Positions 1 through 10,756 are shown, counted from the stretch's first letter. The stretch: DNA of 64,000 nucleotides from Effrenium voratum (GCA_963377175.1 CAUJNA010001584.1:1-64000), one strand, 5' to 3'. The notes: a model not told the origin generated them from the letters alone. Numbers and translations: made by a program.

Positions 1-3000
1 GGCTCTTTGTCTGCACCAGCGCCTCGTCGTTGATCATGATGAGCTCGCACTGGTGCGCCCCGCCGTCCAGCTCCAGGAAGACCCGCGCGCTCTGGTTGCC
101 CAGCAGCCGCAGCTCCGGGCCGCTGTCGGGGGCCGCGCTGTTGTTGGACACTTGCAGCTTGCTCCAGCCCGCCCAGTTCTTCGTCAGGAAGAGATCGTCC
201 GAGAAGTCTGAGGTGTTGGTCACGGTGAGCGTGTTGGAGGCGAAGAGCTGCGGCGCGGCGTGCCCGAGCTCGTCACGTCGCCGCACACACGCTGCCCGTC
301 GACACTCCGCCGCTCGTGGCCGTGAAGGTGCAGCGCAGTCCAGCGGGCCCGTGGAGGCCGCCCCGGGGATCGTCAGCGTGGCGCCCGTGAGCGCCGGTGC
401 GCCGCCGTCGCTGCGCCCGAGGCCGTCAAGGTCCCCGTGGACACGTCGCCCACCGTGGTGAGTTCCCGGCGTTGGCCGTGTTGTTGATGGTGAGTGTGCT
501 GCCCGTGATTCCTTGGCGGAGCTCAGCAGGCCCACGCTGGCCGCGCGCTGATGAGACTGCGCCCAAGGCGTCCACGCCGTGGTGAACACGTCGGTGCAGT
601 TCACGTTGTTGCACAGCAGCTGGTCGCAGCCCACGTTGCCCGCGCGGTGAGCCCGTCCAGCGTGGCCGAGCCCGAGGGCCAGCGAGTCCGCCAGCAGGTC
701 CGTTGCTAAGACCGACTCTCCCTCGAAGGCGCTGGCCCTGATCTGCATGCTGTACAGGTCCAGCGTCCGCCGACTGCTGCACCAGCCCGGGGATCGAGCC
801 GCCGAAGGCTCCGAAGTGCAGCTTCGCGACTCCGCCCGGCGGCACCAAGAAGTCCAGGCGCGCCGTGCTCCAGACGCCCTGGAGGGCGTGCCGAGGAAAG
901 TGCCGGTGACGCCCACGAGTTGTTGTCGGCCGCGCTGACGTACATCACCAAGTTGGAGGCCGTGCCCAGCCGGTACCGGCAGCCGAAGGAGCAGCGTCTC
1001 CCCGGCGTCAGCGTGTAGGTGCGGACGATGTTCCAGGCGAAGGCGCTCAGGGTCATGGCGTAGCCCTCCAGCTGGAATGAGCGTGGGCTCCAGCTCCAGC
1101 AGCACCCGCCCAGGGTGGCCAGCGTGACGTCGTCGGCCCCTCCGTCGAGGAACTCGTGCTTCAGCAGCAGCGTCGAGGCCGCCGTGTCCTCCTCCGCCTC
1201 CGCGTTGCCGGTCTCCAGGGTTGCGTCCAGGATCTGAAGGCCGTAGACGTCCACCGTTCCAGCCGTTGGTTGGGCAGGCCCGGCGCCTGGAAGTGCGCCC
1301 CGAAGTGCAGCTTCGCCACCCCGTTCGGAGCCGGTAGCGGCAGGCGAAGAGGAGCTCTCTGCCGGGCGTCAAGTTGTAGGTGCGCACGATGTTCCACGAG
1401 TTCGCCGCCAGGGTCAGGGTGTAGCCGTCCACGCTCACTCCCGCGGTGTGCGTGGCCAGGACCACGCTGCAGCTGCTGGGGCGAACCGTCCAGTTTGACA
1501 GCGAGACGTCCGTGGGGCCCAGGATCTGCTCTCCTATGGCGGCCACCACCTCGTCGGCCCCTCCGTCGTCCGGAAAGCGCACTGCTAGCAGCGCAGAGGC
1601 TGCCTCCGCGACTCCGAGCTTGCCGGCAATCTACTTGCGCGATGGTGTAGTAGCTGAGCAGCGCGGCGGCGATGCTCGAGGCCGTTGCCGGTCCTGGTCT
1701 GCGGCTGAGCGGTACGCCACCAGCGCCGAGGTGATTTGGTTGGTGGTGAACACGTCCTGGTCCGGGCCCGTCCGGGAGGCCAGCAGCGCGCCCGCGATGG
1801 CGGCCTGCGTCTGCGTGTCCTCGCGCTCGCCGTGCGGTAATCTCCCAACAGGGCGTCCACTTGTGAGGAGGTGTAGTAGGCCAGCAGCGCGGCTGTGATG
1901 GTCCCGGTCGTCTCCGCGTCCTGCGCCGTTCCGGTTCGGTAGTCTCCCAACAGAGTGTCCACTTGTGAGGGTGTAGTAGGCCAGCAGGGCTCTGTTATGG
2001 CAGCGTCAGTGCCCGCCGTGGAGTAGCAGTCTGCCGTGATGCTCAGCGTGTCGTCGCCGTTGGCCAGCGCAGCAGAGAGAGGAGCCATGAAGTGCAGGTT
2101 GCGAACACGTTGCTTCCGCGAAGGAGCTCCCAAGTTGTGAAGCCCGCCCAGGCCGGCGCGTTAACAACTCCGCTGCCGGAAAGCTGCAGGGCGGCGAGCT
2201 CCGCGAGGATTGCGTCGAGGGCGCTCTGGAGCGCGGTCTCGCTGGCGGAGAGCGCGGCTTTCGTGGCGTGTGAGGCCAGCAGCGTCGCGTCGGCCTTGGC
2301 CCCCTGGAGCGCTGTGATGCTGGCGCCCCGGCTAGCAAGCTGCGCTGTGACGAAGGCTTGGTGGCGAGGCCCAGCAGCCGCATTTGCTATCTTTAGTGTC
2401 TTACCTCCACGGCGTGTCGCAATCCGTTCCCCGTGGAAGCAATTCAAGCCGGCCAGCGCCTTGGCGTCCACAGGGCCCTGCGCGGCCTGCGCGGGCGGCG
2501 TCCAGGCTGCCGTTGTGAGACTGCGCCCAGGAGGCCCGCCGCTATCTTAGAGAGAAAAAAAGTCCCCTCGGGAGGAAGTGTCCACGCCGACTGCAGGCGT
2601 AAAGCGTCAGAGGGCGCGCTGGCTCCGGCCTTGGGGGGCGGGGAGGGGGAGGGGGGGAAGGCCTGCAGCCCCGAGATTGTGGCGTCTCTGCTCGCGAGCT
2701 CGGAGGCCAGCGCCGCGGCGGTGACGGCCCCCAGGAGAGCGTTGGCCACCTTGGTGTCCACCTCCAGCGGCGTGATCCTCGCCGATATGTCCAGGGAGTG
2801 CTGGTCCACCACCGTCTTGAGGCCGTAGTTGGCGGCCACCGTGGCCAGCGTGGCGTTGTTGGCCGAGGCGATGGAACCGTTCATGGCCGCCGTGGTGCTG
2901 TAGTTGGACAGCTTCAGGTCCACGCCGTCCGGGGTGCTCTTTGTCGCCACCACGCCCTCCAGCACGTCGAAGGCCGACTGGTCTGCCTTGTTGGAGAGGC

Positions 3001-3326
3001 CCGTGGTCAGCGAGCTCTGCAGCGCGGCGATGCTGCCCACCTGCCCGTCCGTGGTGGCCAGGGCCGCCGCCGTGGCCAGGGGCGCAATTGCCGGCGCCAG
3101 CGCGCTGCTGTCCAGCTTTGAGGCCAGCTCTGCGGTGACCCGGGCGTCCAGGGACTGGATGGCCGCCGCGTTGTTGCCGGCGGCTGCCGTGTTCACCGCC
3201 AGGTCCGTTACTTGAGCGTACGGCGTGAGAGCCAGGGCAAGCTGCCCTGCGGTGACGTGCGTGCCGTCAGTCACCTCTCCGTTGTAGGACCTCCGGGATA
3301 TTGCCGGTAACAGGTCCTTCAAACAT
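1..3326 (-). pseudogene. Decayed fibre/lectin-like gene, 3' end off the left edge
   Basis: Read right to left, the coding starts at the ATG complementary to 3324-3326 (MFEGPVTGNIPEVL) and then breaks into overlapping frames at several points (about 3285, 2450, 2100, 1600, 1160 and 840). In order one sees an Ala/Leu-rich segment with phage-fibre style stalk wording (TAGQLALALTPYAQVTDL, SNKADQSAFDVLEG), repeats of YYTSSQVDALLGDYRT near 1860-1960, and at least two jelly-roll lectin/CBM4-9-like modules (GRR.SFGCRYRLGTASN, about 1440-1160 and 1090-710). The role would be surface or sugar binding; that is inference from composition. The first 45 bases recur at 5893-5935 and a better preserved copy of one module lies at 42345-42737. 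No single frame survives, so it is a pseudogene or a badly assembled gene. Confidence 0.6.
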
Positions 3327-3345
3327 GTTTACATATGTTCTCGCC

Positions 3346-3430
3346 GACGCCTTAGTCCAGTGGCTAAGGCGTTGGCCAAGGAGCTAAGCGCTTCTTACTC
3401 CGCACGGGGCTCGATTCCTGCCGCGAGCGC
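3346..3430 (+). other. tRNA-like head of a SINE (A and B boxes)
   Basis: The stretch has a D-arm-like hairpin (GCC at 3349-3351 pairing with GGC around 3368-3370) enclosing the A-box-like ttagtccagtggc, and a B-box-like gggctcgattcctg at 3407-3420, about 45 bases downstream. This spacing fits an internal RNA polymerase III promoter. The anticodon arm and acceptor stem are not convincing, so it is read as a tRNA-derived SINE head or tRNA relic and not as a working tRNA. Confidence 0.45.
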
Positions 3431-3445
3431 AGTTGAGTACCATTC

Positions 3446-4480
3446 AGTCCGAACTCCGGCCGGTCGGAGAAGTTTCTTTGTCCTCTGTGATTCGGGGCCC
3501 CCTCACAGGCGTCACCGCTTGTTGGTGTGTCAAACACACCAACCCCTCTTCGGCACAAGTTTCCGCCCGCACCAGGGTTTTTTTTTTCGGATGTGACTCA
3601 ATTTTGATTTGACCGATTTCGCCGGTCAATCGCGGGACCTGCGCACGATGGAGCCAGTGGCCGAAATATTCGGCCACTGCTTCGTAGTTGGTGATAACAT
3701 ATGAGACATCATCAGCTGCGTGCCTGCGCGCTAGGTATCGAAGCCTCCACGTTGGCGTGGAATTTGTAACGGGGCATGTCTGTTTTTTTCCGACATGCCC
3801 TACTGCGGGTTCCGCTTCGTTCTCGAAGCAAGCTTTTTGGCGTGGAATTTATAACGGGGCATGTCCGATTTTTTCGGACATGCCCTACTGCGGGTTCCGC
3901 TTCTGGAACTTCCGTTCTCGGAGTATGATGTGTTCCATGGAAGTATACCAGGAATTGAAGGATAATATCCTTCAATTCAAATTCCCTGCCCGGGTGGGGT
4001 TCAGCGGCTTGGCGCGGCTTCAATGCCGGGCAGGCGCGGCAGGGTGGCGCACCCAAGCCGCCGTATGACCGTATGATCCGTATGATTCGTATGACTCGGC
4101 GGGCTGGCGTGTCAGGCGCGCCTGGAAACAGGCACCAACCATTTTTTGGTTGCTGCCCGCGTGGAGTTCCGCGTGGAGTTCCGCGTGGAGTTCCCCTCAA
4201 TCCTGGGGCCACAACAGGATTGAAGGGAGCAATCCTGGGGCCACAACAGGATTGAATCCAAGAACATGTTCATCCGACATGTATTCCGACATGTTGAAGA
4301 AATTAAGCGTATAGCAAGGAACCCGGGGAGTGGAGGTTTCGCGGCTTGGCGCGGCAGAAATGTGAACACGAGTGGCAATTGTGTTGGCACTTGTGTTGAA
4401 GAAATTAAGCGTATAGCAAGGAATCCTGGGGGAATTTCAATGCAGGGGTACTGCAGGGAATCCCTGCATTCCCGGTATCT
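3446..4480. repeat. Non-coding stretch with short direct and inverted repeats
   Basis: Two direct copies of about 70 bp (3751-3823 and 3837-3905) each hold a hairpin built from gggcatgtccg and cggacatgccc around a T run. A 12-bp unit (gtggagttccgc) is repeated three times near 4160-4192, tcctggggccacaacaggat occurs twice at about 4200-4256, and gaagaaattaagcgtatagc occurs twice (about 4295 and 4397). No gene is supported. Confidence 0.6.
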
Positions 4481-5327
4481 CTCTCTTTAGAGGGGGTTTC
4501 CCAAATGGCTTATATTCTACCTGAGAGGCTCCCAGCACTCGTCCGTCCAGCATTTGACCTCGTCCTGCGAAGGATTCGAAGTCTAAAACGCTGCGTGGAG
4601 GCGTGTGGCTGCAAAATAGTGACCCCTAGATATGCTTGCAATTTGGCTCCAGGTTGCATTTCAAGCGATGTCAAGCTTTGCCAAAGGAAACCCCTTTTCC
4701 CTTTTTTTCGGGGACCCCTTTTTTTGGGACCCCTTGTTTTCTTTTTTTTTTGTTTTTCTTAGCCCGGCAAAGGTTGGCTCGCTTGAAATGCAACCTGGAG
4801 CCAAATTGCAAGCATATCTAGGGGTCTCTATTTTGCAGCCACACGCCTGCACGCAGCGTTTTAGACTTCGAATCCTTCGCAGGACGAGGTCAAATGCTGG
4901 ACGGACGAGTGCAGGGAGCCTCTCAGGTAGAATATAATCCATTTGGGAAACCCCCTCTAAAGAGAGAGGTGTGGCTGCAAAATAAGACCCCTAGATATGC
5001 GCCGCAATTTGGCTCCAGGTTGCATTTCAAGCGATGTCAAGCTTTGCCAAAGGAAACCCCTTTTCCCTTTTTTTTCGGGGACCCCTTTTTTTGGGACCCC
5101 TTTTTTTCTTTTTCTTAGCCCTGCAAAGGTTGGCTCGCTTGAAATGCAACCTGGAGCCAAATTGCAAGCATATCTAGGGGTCATTATTTTGCAGCCACAC
5201 GCCTCCACGCAGCGTTTTAGACTTCGAATCCTTCGCAGGACGAGGTCAAATGCTGGACGGACGAGTGCTGGGAGCCTCTCAGGTAGAATATAAACCATTT
5301 TGGGAAACCCCCTCTAAAGAGAGAGCC
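4481..5327. repeat. Foldback element with about 205-bp inverted arms, partly duplicated
   Basis: The left arm (4481-4685) is almost perfectly the reverse complement of 4762-4969, around a T-rich loop of about 80 bp. A second half-unit follows: forward 4969-5075 repeats 4605-4708, and 5117-5327 is again reverse complement to the left arm. The whole is one inverted-repeat unit plus a tandem copy of about 364 bp. The arms begin with tctctttagagggggtttcc. The open frames seen here in both directions are mirror images of the arms and are not treated as genes. Confidence 0.8.
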
Positions 5328-5447
5328 AGCGGGGGCCGAACAACGAGCAAAAAAAAAGTGAGCGGCCTCCCTGAACCTTGCTCAGCTCCTTTTTGGCAAC
5401 AAAGTTGTTTTTTAAAATGGAGGCGCGACTTCGACGTGAGGGACCCG

Positions 5448-5790
5448 CGGAGTACCAACTCGCAAGGCAGCGCGACCTCGACGTGACGCCGTGGCCTTCG
5501 AGGCGCGTGGGCCGGCAGGTGCAGCGCCCCGGCCGCGCGCGCTGGGCAAGTCGGCCGCAAGGGGCCGAACGACCGGCTGCAGGCCGACCTCATCGACTTC
5601 AGCCAGAACACGCGGGGGAAGACGAAGTATGGCCTGGGGTGATGGACGTCTTCACCCGGAGGCTCCGTGGAACCTGCGAACAAGAACGCCAAGACGGTGG
5701 GCCGGGCCACCAAGGCGCCGCGCGGAGCTGACGGGGGACGACGGCTACTTTGTGGTCACGACAGACCAACCTTTAGAGGGGGTTTCGTCT
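5448..5790 (+). pseudogene. Retroviral-type integrase (rve) fragment
   Basis: In frames that change near 5640, the plus strand reads GKSAARGPNDRLQADLIDFS, then KYGLG, VMDVFTR and, after another shift, ELTGDDGYFVVTTDQ. The pattern QADLID..(S/N)...KYGL..MDVFTR is that of the first half of an integrase core, with the first catalytic Asp in ADLID. The second Asp would be in TTDQ; no catalytic Glu follows. This is an old fragment of an LTR or Polinton-type transposon, unrelated in base composition to the AT-rich integrase at 10818. Confidence 0.45.
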
Positions 5791-5879
5791 GCTGGAGCTC
5801 TGCCACGTCGGCCTCACCCGGCTGTCCGACAAATTTGTGAAGTCGTGTTGCTGCCCGCGATCACGAGGCGTGGTCAGGG

Positions 5880-6100
5880 ACAGCTGCGTCAAGGCTCTTC
5901 GTCTGCACCAGCGCCTCGTCGTTGATCTTGCTGAGGCCGTGTCCTCCTCCCCTCCGCTGTGTTGCCGAAGTGAAGCTTTGCAACTCCGTTTGGAGTGAAG
6001 TACATCTTGGCCGTGCTCCAGGCGCCCCCGTCTTGCGAAGCTGCGAGGCGAAGAGGAGCTCTCGTCCGGCGTTAAGTTGGTCATAGTTTCCAAACCAGCC
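5880..6100 (-). pseudogene. Short fragment of the fibre/lectin-like family
   Basis: Bases 5893-5935 repeat the first 45 bases of the window, and the minus strand reads NYDQLNAGRELLFASQLRK and then, in a shifted frame, pieces resembling the lectin-like module of the copy at 1160-1400. It is truncated on both sides. It lies between the integrase fragment and the next fibre-family copy, so the segment 5340-6911 appears to be a patchwork of unrelated fragments. Confidence 0.5.
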
Positions 6101-6365
6101 CCCTTTAAACCACCCCCCCAAAATAAATAAGGGCTGATTAGGGCTTATTAGGGGTTATATTTTGAAGCAACTTCCTGAACCATCGGCGCTTGGTAGCCAA
6201 CCCGCCCGCCGATTGGATTTCATGTTACTTCAGTTTGGCTTTCAGTTTCTGTTTCTTCAAATTCCCCAGGCGCGCTTTCAGTGTTTCCTTGAATTGGGCT
6301 TTACGATTGCCTTACTCTTGCCTTATTTCGAGCCATATGTTTGCTGCATGTGCGCCAATCTGGAC

Positions 6366-6911
6366 TTAATTTGGCCTTAATTTGGCCTTGCTATCTTTGG
6401 GTCCACCTCCAAGAGCGGCGTAAGCAGTCAGGGCGCTGGCGTGGCCTGCAGCCCCGAGATGGAGGCGTCTCGACTCGCAAGCTCGGAGGCCAGCGCGCGG
6501 CGGTGACGGCTTCCAGGAGAGCTGGCCACCTTGGTGTCGACCTCCAGCGGCGTGATCCTCGCTATGTCTAGGGAGTGCTGGTCCATCGTGGCCACCACGC
6601 CCTCCAGCACGTCGAAGGCCGTGCGCGGCCACCTGTCCGTCCGTGGTGGCCAGGGCCGCCGCCGTGGCCAGGGGCGCGATTGCCGGCGCCAACGCACTGC
6701 TGTCCAGCTTTGAGGCCAGCTCGGCGGTGACCCGGTCGTCCAGGGACTGGATGGCCGCCGCGTTGTTGCCGGAGGCTGCCGTGTTCACCGCCAGGTCAGT
6801 TACTTGGGCGTAGGGCGTCAGAGCGAGGGCCAGCTGCCCTGCGGTGCCGTCAGTTACCTCTCCGTTGTCCAGGACCTCCGGGATGTTGCCTGTGACAGGT
6901 CCTTCAAACAT
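6366..6911 (-). pseudogene. N-terminal fragment of the fibre-like family
   Basis: The reading starts MFEGPVTGNIPEVLDNGEVT, the same start as the copy ending at 3326, and continues GQLALALTPYAQVTDLAVNT and SKLDSSALAPAIAPLATAAA before the frame is lost near 6630. The rest of the stalk (DQHSLDIA.RITPLEVDTKV) is readable in another frame to about 6430. Compared with 2444-3326 it is shortened by internal deletions. It shows what the original N terminus of this family looked like. Confidence 0.6.
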
Positions 6912-7121
6912 GTTTTCTTAGGAGTAGTCGTTACGCACTGGGCCTTTGTGTCGCTGTGGGTCAGTACAATTATATATCACCCCCGTGCTACCAGTACGTG
7001 AAGTGAGGGAAAGTATCCTTCACTTATGAGACCTCTGATGAAGTGACAAATGGCGTTGGTCAAAACGCTTGGGACAAGCTATGCATTGCGTGCCTAGTTT
7101 TATAGGACACTTGTCTCAGTG

Positions 7122-7190
7122 GGCCAACCTTGCCCATTCATCAGCCAACCTTGCCCACTCATGAGCCAACCTTGCCCATTCATGAGCCAT
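7122..7190. repeat. 21-bp minisatellite, about 3 copies
   Basis: The unit gccaaccttgcccattcatga is repeated with small changes. Confidence 0.8.
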
Positions 7191-7212
7191 TGATGAACCA
7201 ACCGAGTCTTCT

Positions 7213-7875
7213 CGGGAACTGGGGTGCTTTTGCGCACTTTTCGGCCCCAAAGAGAGCGGTGACGAAGCGGTGACGAAGCGGTGACGAACGGTGACAAGCT
7301 CGGCGGGCGAATTCGCCGGTTTTCCGGGCCGAAAGCGGAATCCTGAGCAAAGTGACCGTCTGGAGCCTGCTTTCGACCGAAAACGAGCGAAACTTGAGGC
7401 TCAGGCATCCCACTTACCGTCCGACACGGAAAAACGAACTCTTCGGACTCGACCGTTTTGAGCGCTTTTTGCACCAAAAACGGAGCCGGACGGAGCGGGG
7501 CGGGCTGACGGACCACCTCGACGGGCTGCCGGACTCCGAGCAGGTCCTCGGCGGGCTGTCGGACCGCGGAAAACCCTGCGGAGAACGAGTTCCGGAACTG
7601 GGGCCGCTTTTGCGCACTTTTGCGACCAAAAAGCGAGCGGTGACAAAGCGGAGGCGAACGGTGACAAGCTCAGCGGGCTGGAATTTGCATGCTTTTCCGG
7701 GCAGAAAACGGAATCCAGAGCACGGCGAACGCCTGGAGCCCGATTTCGACCGAAAACGAGCGAATTTGGAGGTTCAGGCACCACTTTTGACGTCTGACAC
7801 GAAAAAACGAACTTTTCGGTGTTGACCGTTTTGAGCGCTTTTTGCACCAAAAACGGAGCGGTGATGAAGCGGTGA
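7213..7875. repeat. Tandem duplication, two copies of about 280 bp
   Basis: 7213-7490 and 7594-7875 are diverged direct copies (shared landmarks: ttttgcgcactttt, agcggtgac, cgaccgaaaacgagcgaa, gaccgttttgagcgcttttt). Open frames in both orientations are carried by both copies, but no protein family is recognisable. Confidence 0.7.
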
Positions 7876-8475
7876 CATCGCTGGTGACGAGTTCAGCTGG
7901 TTGAAAATTATGCAGTTTTGGCGGGTTTTTTTGCAAAAAAACCAAAATAATTAAGTCCCTATAGGCCCCCTTTCCTTACTACTCGCTGGAACACACACGC
8001 ACGCTTCAAAACTTGCAAAGGCAAACACTAGGTTCTGCGGGTATCCAACAACCCAAACTAAGCCACACTTCCCGCCTCTTAGTTGTGGGATTGCGCAGCC
8101 AGCTTGTAGGCTTAAGGGCTTGGGCACCTTTGTGGACAGAAAAGTTTTTGCACGCAAGACATGTTTCCACTTAACCAAGCCACAAAACAAGAACTTCCTG
8201 TTCCAAACACTAGCTGGAAGCTGGAACACATTTTCACTAAGCCCCCACACACACGCTTTAAACCTAACTACTTTTCTGTCAACGCAACAAGCCCGCCTAC
8301 ACCCGCATAGACCAGGCTTGCCGGGCCTGAGCTGGCCACGCAATCTAAGAGGCGGGAAGCGCAACCTAGCTAGAAGTTGGAACACATTTTTACCAAACTT
8401 TGGAAACATGTTTTAAAAACAATTCTGTTGGTTTTGGGTCCAAACTCCCTTGCCTATGCTACGGTCCGTGCCCCC
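7876..8475. other. Flank left of the viral insertion, no gene seen
   Basis: Host-like sequence with several related 30-40 base phrases (gaacacacacgc, agctggaacacattttcac, ggcgggaagcgcaacc), some in inverted orientation. No gene is supported. Its right edge (gtgccccc at 8468-8475) abuts the terminal repeat of the viral element. Confidence 0.5.
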
Positions 8476-8837
8476 AAAAAATGGAGACAGTAGGGGGCCT
8501 GGGGGGTGGTCTGTTGATGGTCCCCTGTTATGTTTTTTATATTCATCTCAAACGTATTAACCACCTTATTCGTTTTTAAAAGAGGGTTTTTAGGGAGCTT
8601 ATTTATCGTTTTCGTTAAGGTAATCATTTTGGTAATTGCCCCCCTTGTTCATTGTTGGGCTGGGGGCCGACATTTTGTTTCATTTGAAAGAGTTGGCCCT
8701 TTTAGTAGTTATCAAGTTCTGAGGCGTTGGTGGTGCATTTGTTTTGTGAGTGTTTTTCTCACTAATTTTCATTTATAGGTTAAAAGTTCAGTATAATTAT
8801 AACATATAAGATTTTACATGTTATTATTATATTATGA

Positions 8838-9035
8838 TTATAATTTCAGTTCAGGATAATAATCTAATTGGTTTGTCTTACTTCTTTCATACATCATTTT
8901 AAAAATAATATTAACATCTCTCACTGTATTCTGAACATTAAACTTTTTACTTTCAATAAATAATTTGATATTTTCTTTAACATCTTCTCCTTTCTCTTGA
9001 CTATAACCCAACATCCATAATATATCATAAATCAT
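8838..9035 (-). CDS. Small hypothetical protein in the left terminal repeat
   Basis: A 65-residue protein of unknown function (MIYDILWMLGYSQEKGEDVK...), charged and probably helical. Its start overlaps the stop of the upstream gene by the four bases ATGA, which suggests coupled translation from one transcript starting at the module near 9391-9417. The copy in the right repeat (30219-30415) has lost one base and is frameshifted, so this is the only intact version. Confidence 0.6.
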   Translation of the reverse strand: MIYDILWMLGYSQEKGEDVKENIKLFIESKKFNVQNTVRDVNIIFKMMYERSKTNQLDYYPELKL

Positions 9036-9364
9036 GTCATATTTTTCTTACTGATTTTAAGAAACTGTTTAACACAATCGTAAGGTGGTATTTTATTTAC
9101 AGTTAGAAATATTAAAATATCATCTTCTACATTTCTATTATGTATTCTTTTTATTCCCAACAGACATTTGATTAAAAATTGATTATCTCTCCAAGTTTTA
9201 CAATTTTTACATATGTCTTCTTCACCATCCATTGAATAATTAATAATATTATTCACTATTTCATTAGGTAAACTCAATTTATACAATTCCATATTTTCTT
9301 TTTTGAAGTGACAACAATCATAGCATTTTTTATTGATATAATTATTGATTCCATCACCGTTCAT
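9032..9364 (-). CDS. Terminal-repeat protein with Cys pairs and F-box-like segment
   Basis: 110 residues. The N terminus has CYDCCHFKKEN and, later, CKNC, so a small zinc site is possible. Residues about 30-48 read YKLSLPNEIVNNIINYSM, which resembles the first helix of an F-box (LPxEI..II.Y). Two other PLV proteins (9434-10073 and 13823-14303) carry the same phrase. The near-identical copy in the right repeat (29890-30222) keeps its frame with mostly conservative changes, suggesting selection or recent homogenisation. Transcription runs outward to the element end from the conserved module at 9391-9417. F-box function is inference from a short motif. Confidence 0.65.
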   Translation of the reverse strand: MNGDGINNYINKKCYDCCHFKKENMELYKLSLPNEIVNNIINYSMDGEEDICKNCKTWRDNQFLIKCLLGIKRIHNRNVEDDILIFLTVNKIPPYDCVKQFLKISKKNMT

Positions 9365-9417
9365 TTTCCTTTTAATATATAAGGTAATATTTCTTTAAGT
9401 AGTTTTGGCTAGGGGTT
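9365..9417 (-). promoter_or_regulatory. PLV promoter module, copy 1
   Basis: On the minus strand: aaccccctagcc-like context, then AAAACTACTTAAAGAA (complement of 9391-9406), a TATA-like ccttatatattaa, and the ATG at 9364. Confidence 0.75.
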
Positions 9418-9433
9418 ATGGTTTAGTTATGAA

Positions 9434-10073
9434 TTACACAGGTTCATCAACCATTAGTTTAAACCTTATGTTTTGTACTCCTTCAAAATTCATTCTACTT
9501 CTTGCATCTTCCATACGACTGTCTATTGTTTGATGCGCCACTCTCATTACATCAGCTATATTATCTATGGTTATATTATCTACAACATCCACTACGAAAA
9601 TAAAAACTAAAAGTACTAAACTCATCGTCTTCATAATAATTGAAATGATGAAACCTTACAAACATATTTACCTCAACTATTATAACTTCTCCATAACTGT
9701 TATCGGTTTCAATGCCATCTAACAAACAATCTAAGTTTTCATTTTCATTAAAAACTATATCTTCAATGCTTTTAATGCTTAAAGGTTTATTTCTTGAAAT
9801 GTAATACTCAATTACGTGTCTCTTTATATCATCACCACCTACAACAGTTAGACGCTTTGTCTTTCTTTTTGTTTCTGTTCTGTTTATTTTATATTGTTGT
9901 TGTATTCTCTTTAATGTCTTAATATGATTATGTTTTATTTTCAAATACTCAGGTTCCCCTAATTTATATGAAATGATACCTTTTAATACATCAACAGGTA
10001 AGCTAGCACAATTCTCAACCATAAAATTATTCTCTGACATTTTACCCTTACTCATTTTTCTCTTAATATACAA
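9434..10073 (-). pseudogene. F-box-like protein, frameshifted; cassette inserted in the left repeat
   Basis: The N-terminal frame (9576-10073, 165 codons) starts MYIKRKMSKGKMSENNF and contains LPVDVLKGIISYKLGEPEYL, the same F-box-like phrase as in 13823-14303. Near 9590 the frame is lost to FRSGCCR and a stop, while the adjoining frame continues VVDVVDNITIDNIADVMRVA and ends at 9434. A single-base indel in a T-rich run explains this; the joined length would be about 210 residues. The initiating ATG could also be the internal one at about 10053. The gene has its own copy of the promoter module at 10074-10107. It has no counterpart in the right repeat. Confidence 0.6.
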
Positions 10074-10107
10074 GGTTTTTTCTCTTTAAGTAGTTTTGGC
10101 TAGGGGT
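10074..10107 (-). promoter_or_regulatory. PLV promoter module, copy 2
   Basis: Minus strand: AAAACTACTTAAAGAG (complement of 10082-10097), then ccttgtatattaag and the ATG at 10073. The preceding aacccctagcc is shared with copies 1 and 6. Confidence 0.75.
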
Positions 10108-10223
10108 TGCTGGTCGGCTGGTCTGGGTTTCAGGTTTAATTTGAATGTCTTAACCTTGTTGATAGATTATAAAAACTAGGTTTAATCATATTATAATTGA
10201 ATAATATCATTAAACTAAATCAC

Positions 10224-10712
10224 TCACGCTTTCCATTCACCTATTCCATCCCACCAGAATTCAATAATTCGCATCTGTCCATCTACTAGACTGTCTTCTT
10301 TGATTAGTTTCCGTATCGCTCCTGATAAGATATAGTGGTTAATAATCATTGCATTAAACTTTCCATCACGGTTTAACTTTTTACCACAGTCTTTTATGAT
10401 GTCTTCATCTGTTAGGTTTTCATACATTTCTTTCATGATGTCAAACCTAACAAATGAGTATATCGTCATCAAGTTTAATCCGCTATTATCCCTAAACCTG
10501 CTAATGACATCATTCCAGAATTCTTCGTTTTCATCAACTGCTGGCAAAGGGTGTCTTTTGATGAAACCCTTTATTTTGTTTAACTCTTCATCTAATTCCT
10601 TTTTATAACTGTCATTATCATCATCTTCTTCGTCTGATAGCACCAAGTTTGATAAGTCAGCAATCACTCCGACATTTTCTAAATTCAAGTCCTCTAATCT
10701 TATTTCAGTCAT
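10224..10712 (-). CDS. Hypothetical acidic protein
   Basis: 162 residues with no recognised domain. The first third is acidic (LSDEEDDDNDSYKKELDEEL), the rest looks globular and helical (FWNDVISRFRDNSGLNLMTI). It is the first gene inside the left repeat and is divergent from the integrase at 10818, with about 105 bases between the two starts. The promoter module at 10713-10756 points toward this gene, placing it with the polymerase and repeat genes as probably early-expressed. No function can be assigned. Confidence 0.7.
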   Translation of the reverse strand: MTEIRLEDLNLENVGVIADLSNLVLSDEEDDDNDSYKKELDEELNKIKGFIKRHPLPAVDENEEFWNDVISRFRDNSGLNLMTIYSFVRFDIMKEMYENLTDEDIIKDCGKKLNRDGKFNAMIINHYILSGAIRKLIKEDSLVDGQMRIIEFWWDGIGEWKA

Positions 10713-10756
10713 ATTTTCACTTAATATAATAAGTTAATATTTCTTTAAGTAGTTTT
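10713..10756 (-). promoter_or_regulatory. PLV promoter module, copy 3
   Basis: Minus strand: AAAACTACTTAAAGAAA (complement of about 10740-10756), then acttattatattaag and the ATG at 10712. The rest of the divergent spacer, toward the integrase, lacks a second copy. Confidence 0.7.

Larger units (their letters stand above)
8476..10200. repeat. Left terminal inverted repeat, split by a gene insertion
   Basis: 8476-9406 is the reverse complement of 29848-30776 with scattered differences, and 10082-10200 is the reverse complement of about 29745-29863. The bases between (about 9407-10081) have no counterpart on the right. The outer 360 bases (8476-8837) are non-coding and contain a C/G-rich tip. 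Confidence 0.85.

Noticed and set aside
1..3326. Bacterial or phage contamination as source of the fibre-like sequence
   Set aside because: Related fragments are interleaved with host-type repeats at 5880-6911 and within the LINE at 42345, so they belong to this genome.
3346..3430. Functional tRNA gene
   Set aside because: Internal promoter boxes are present, but the acceptor and anticodon stems do not pair properly.
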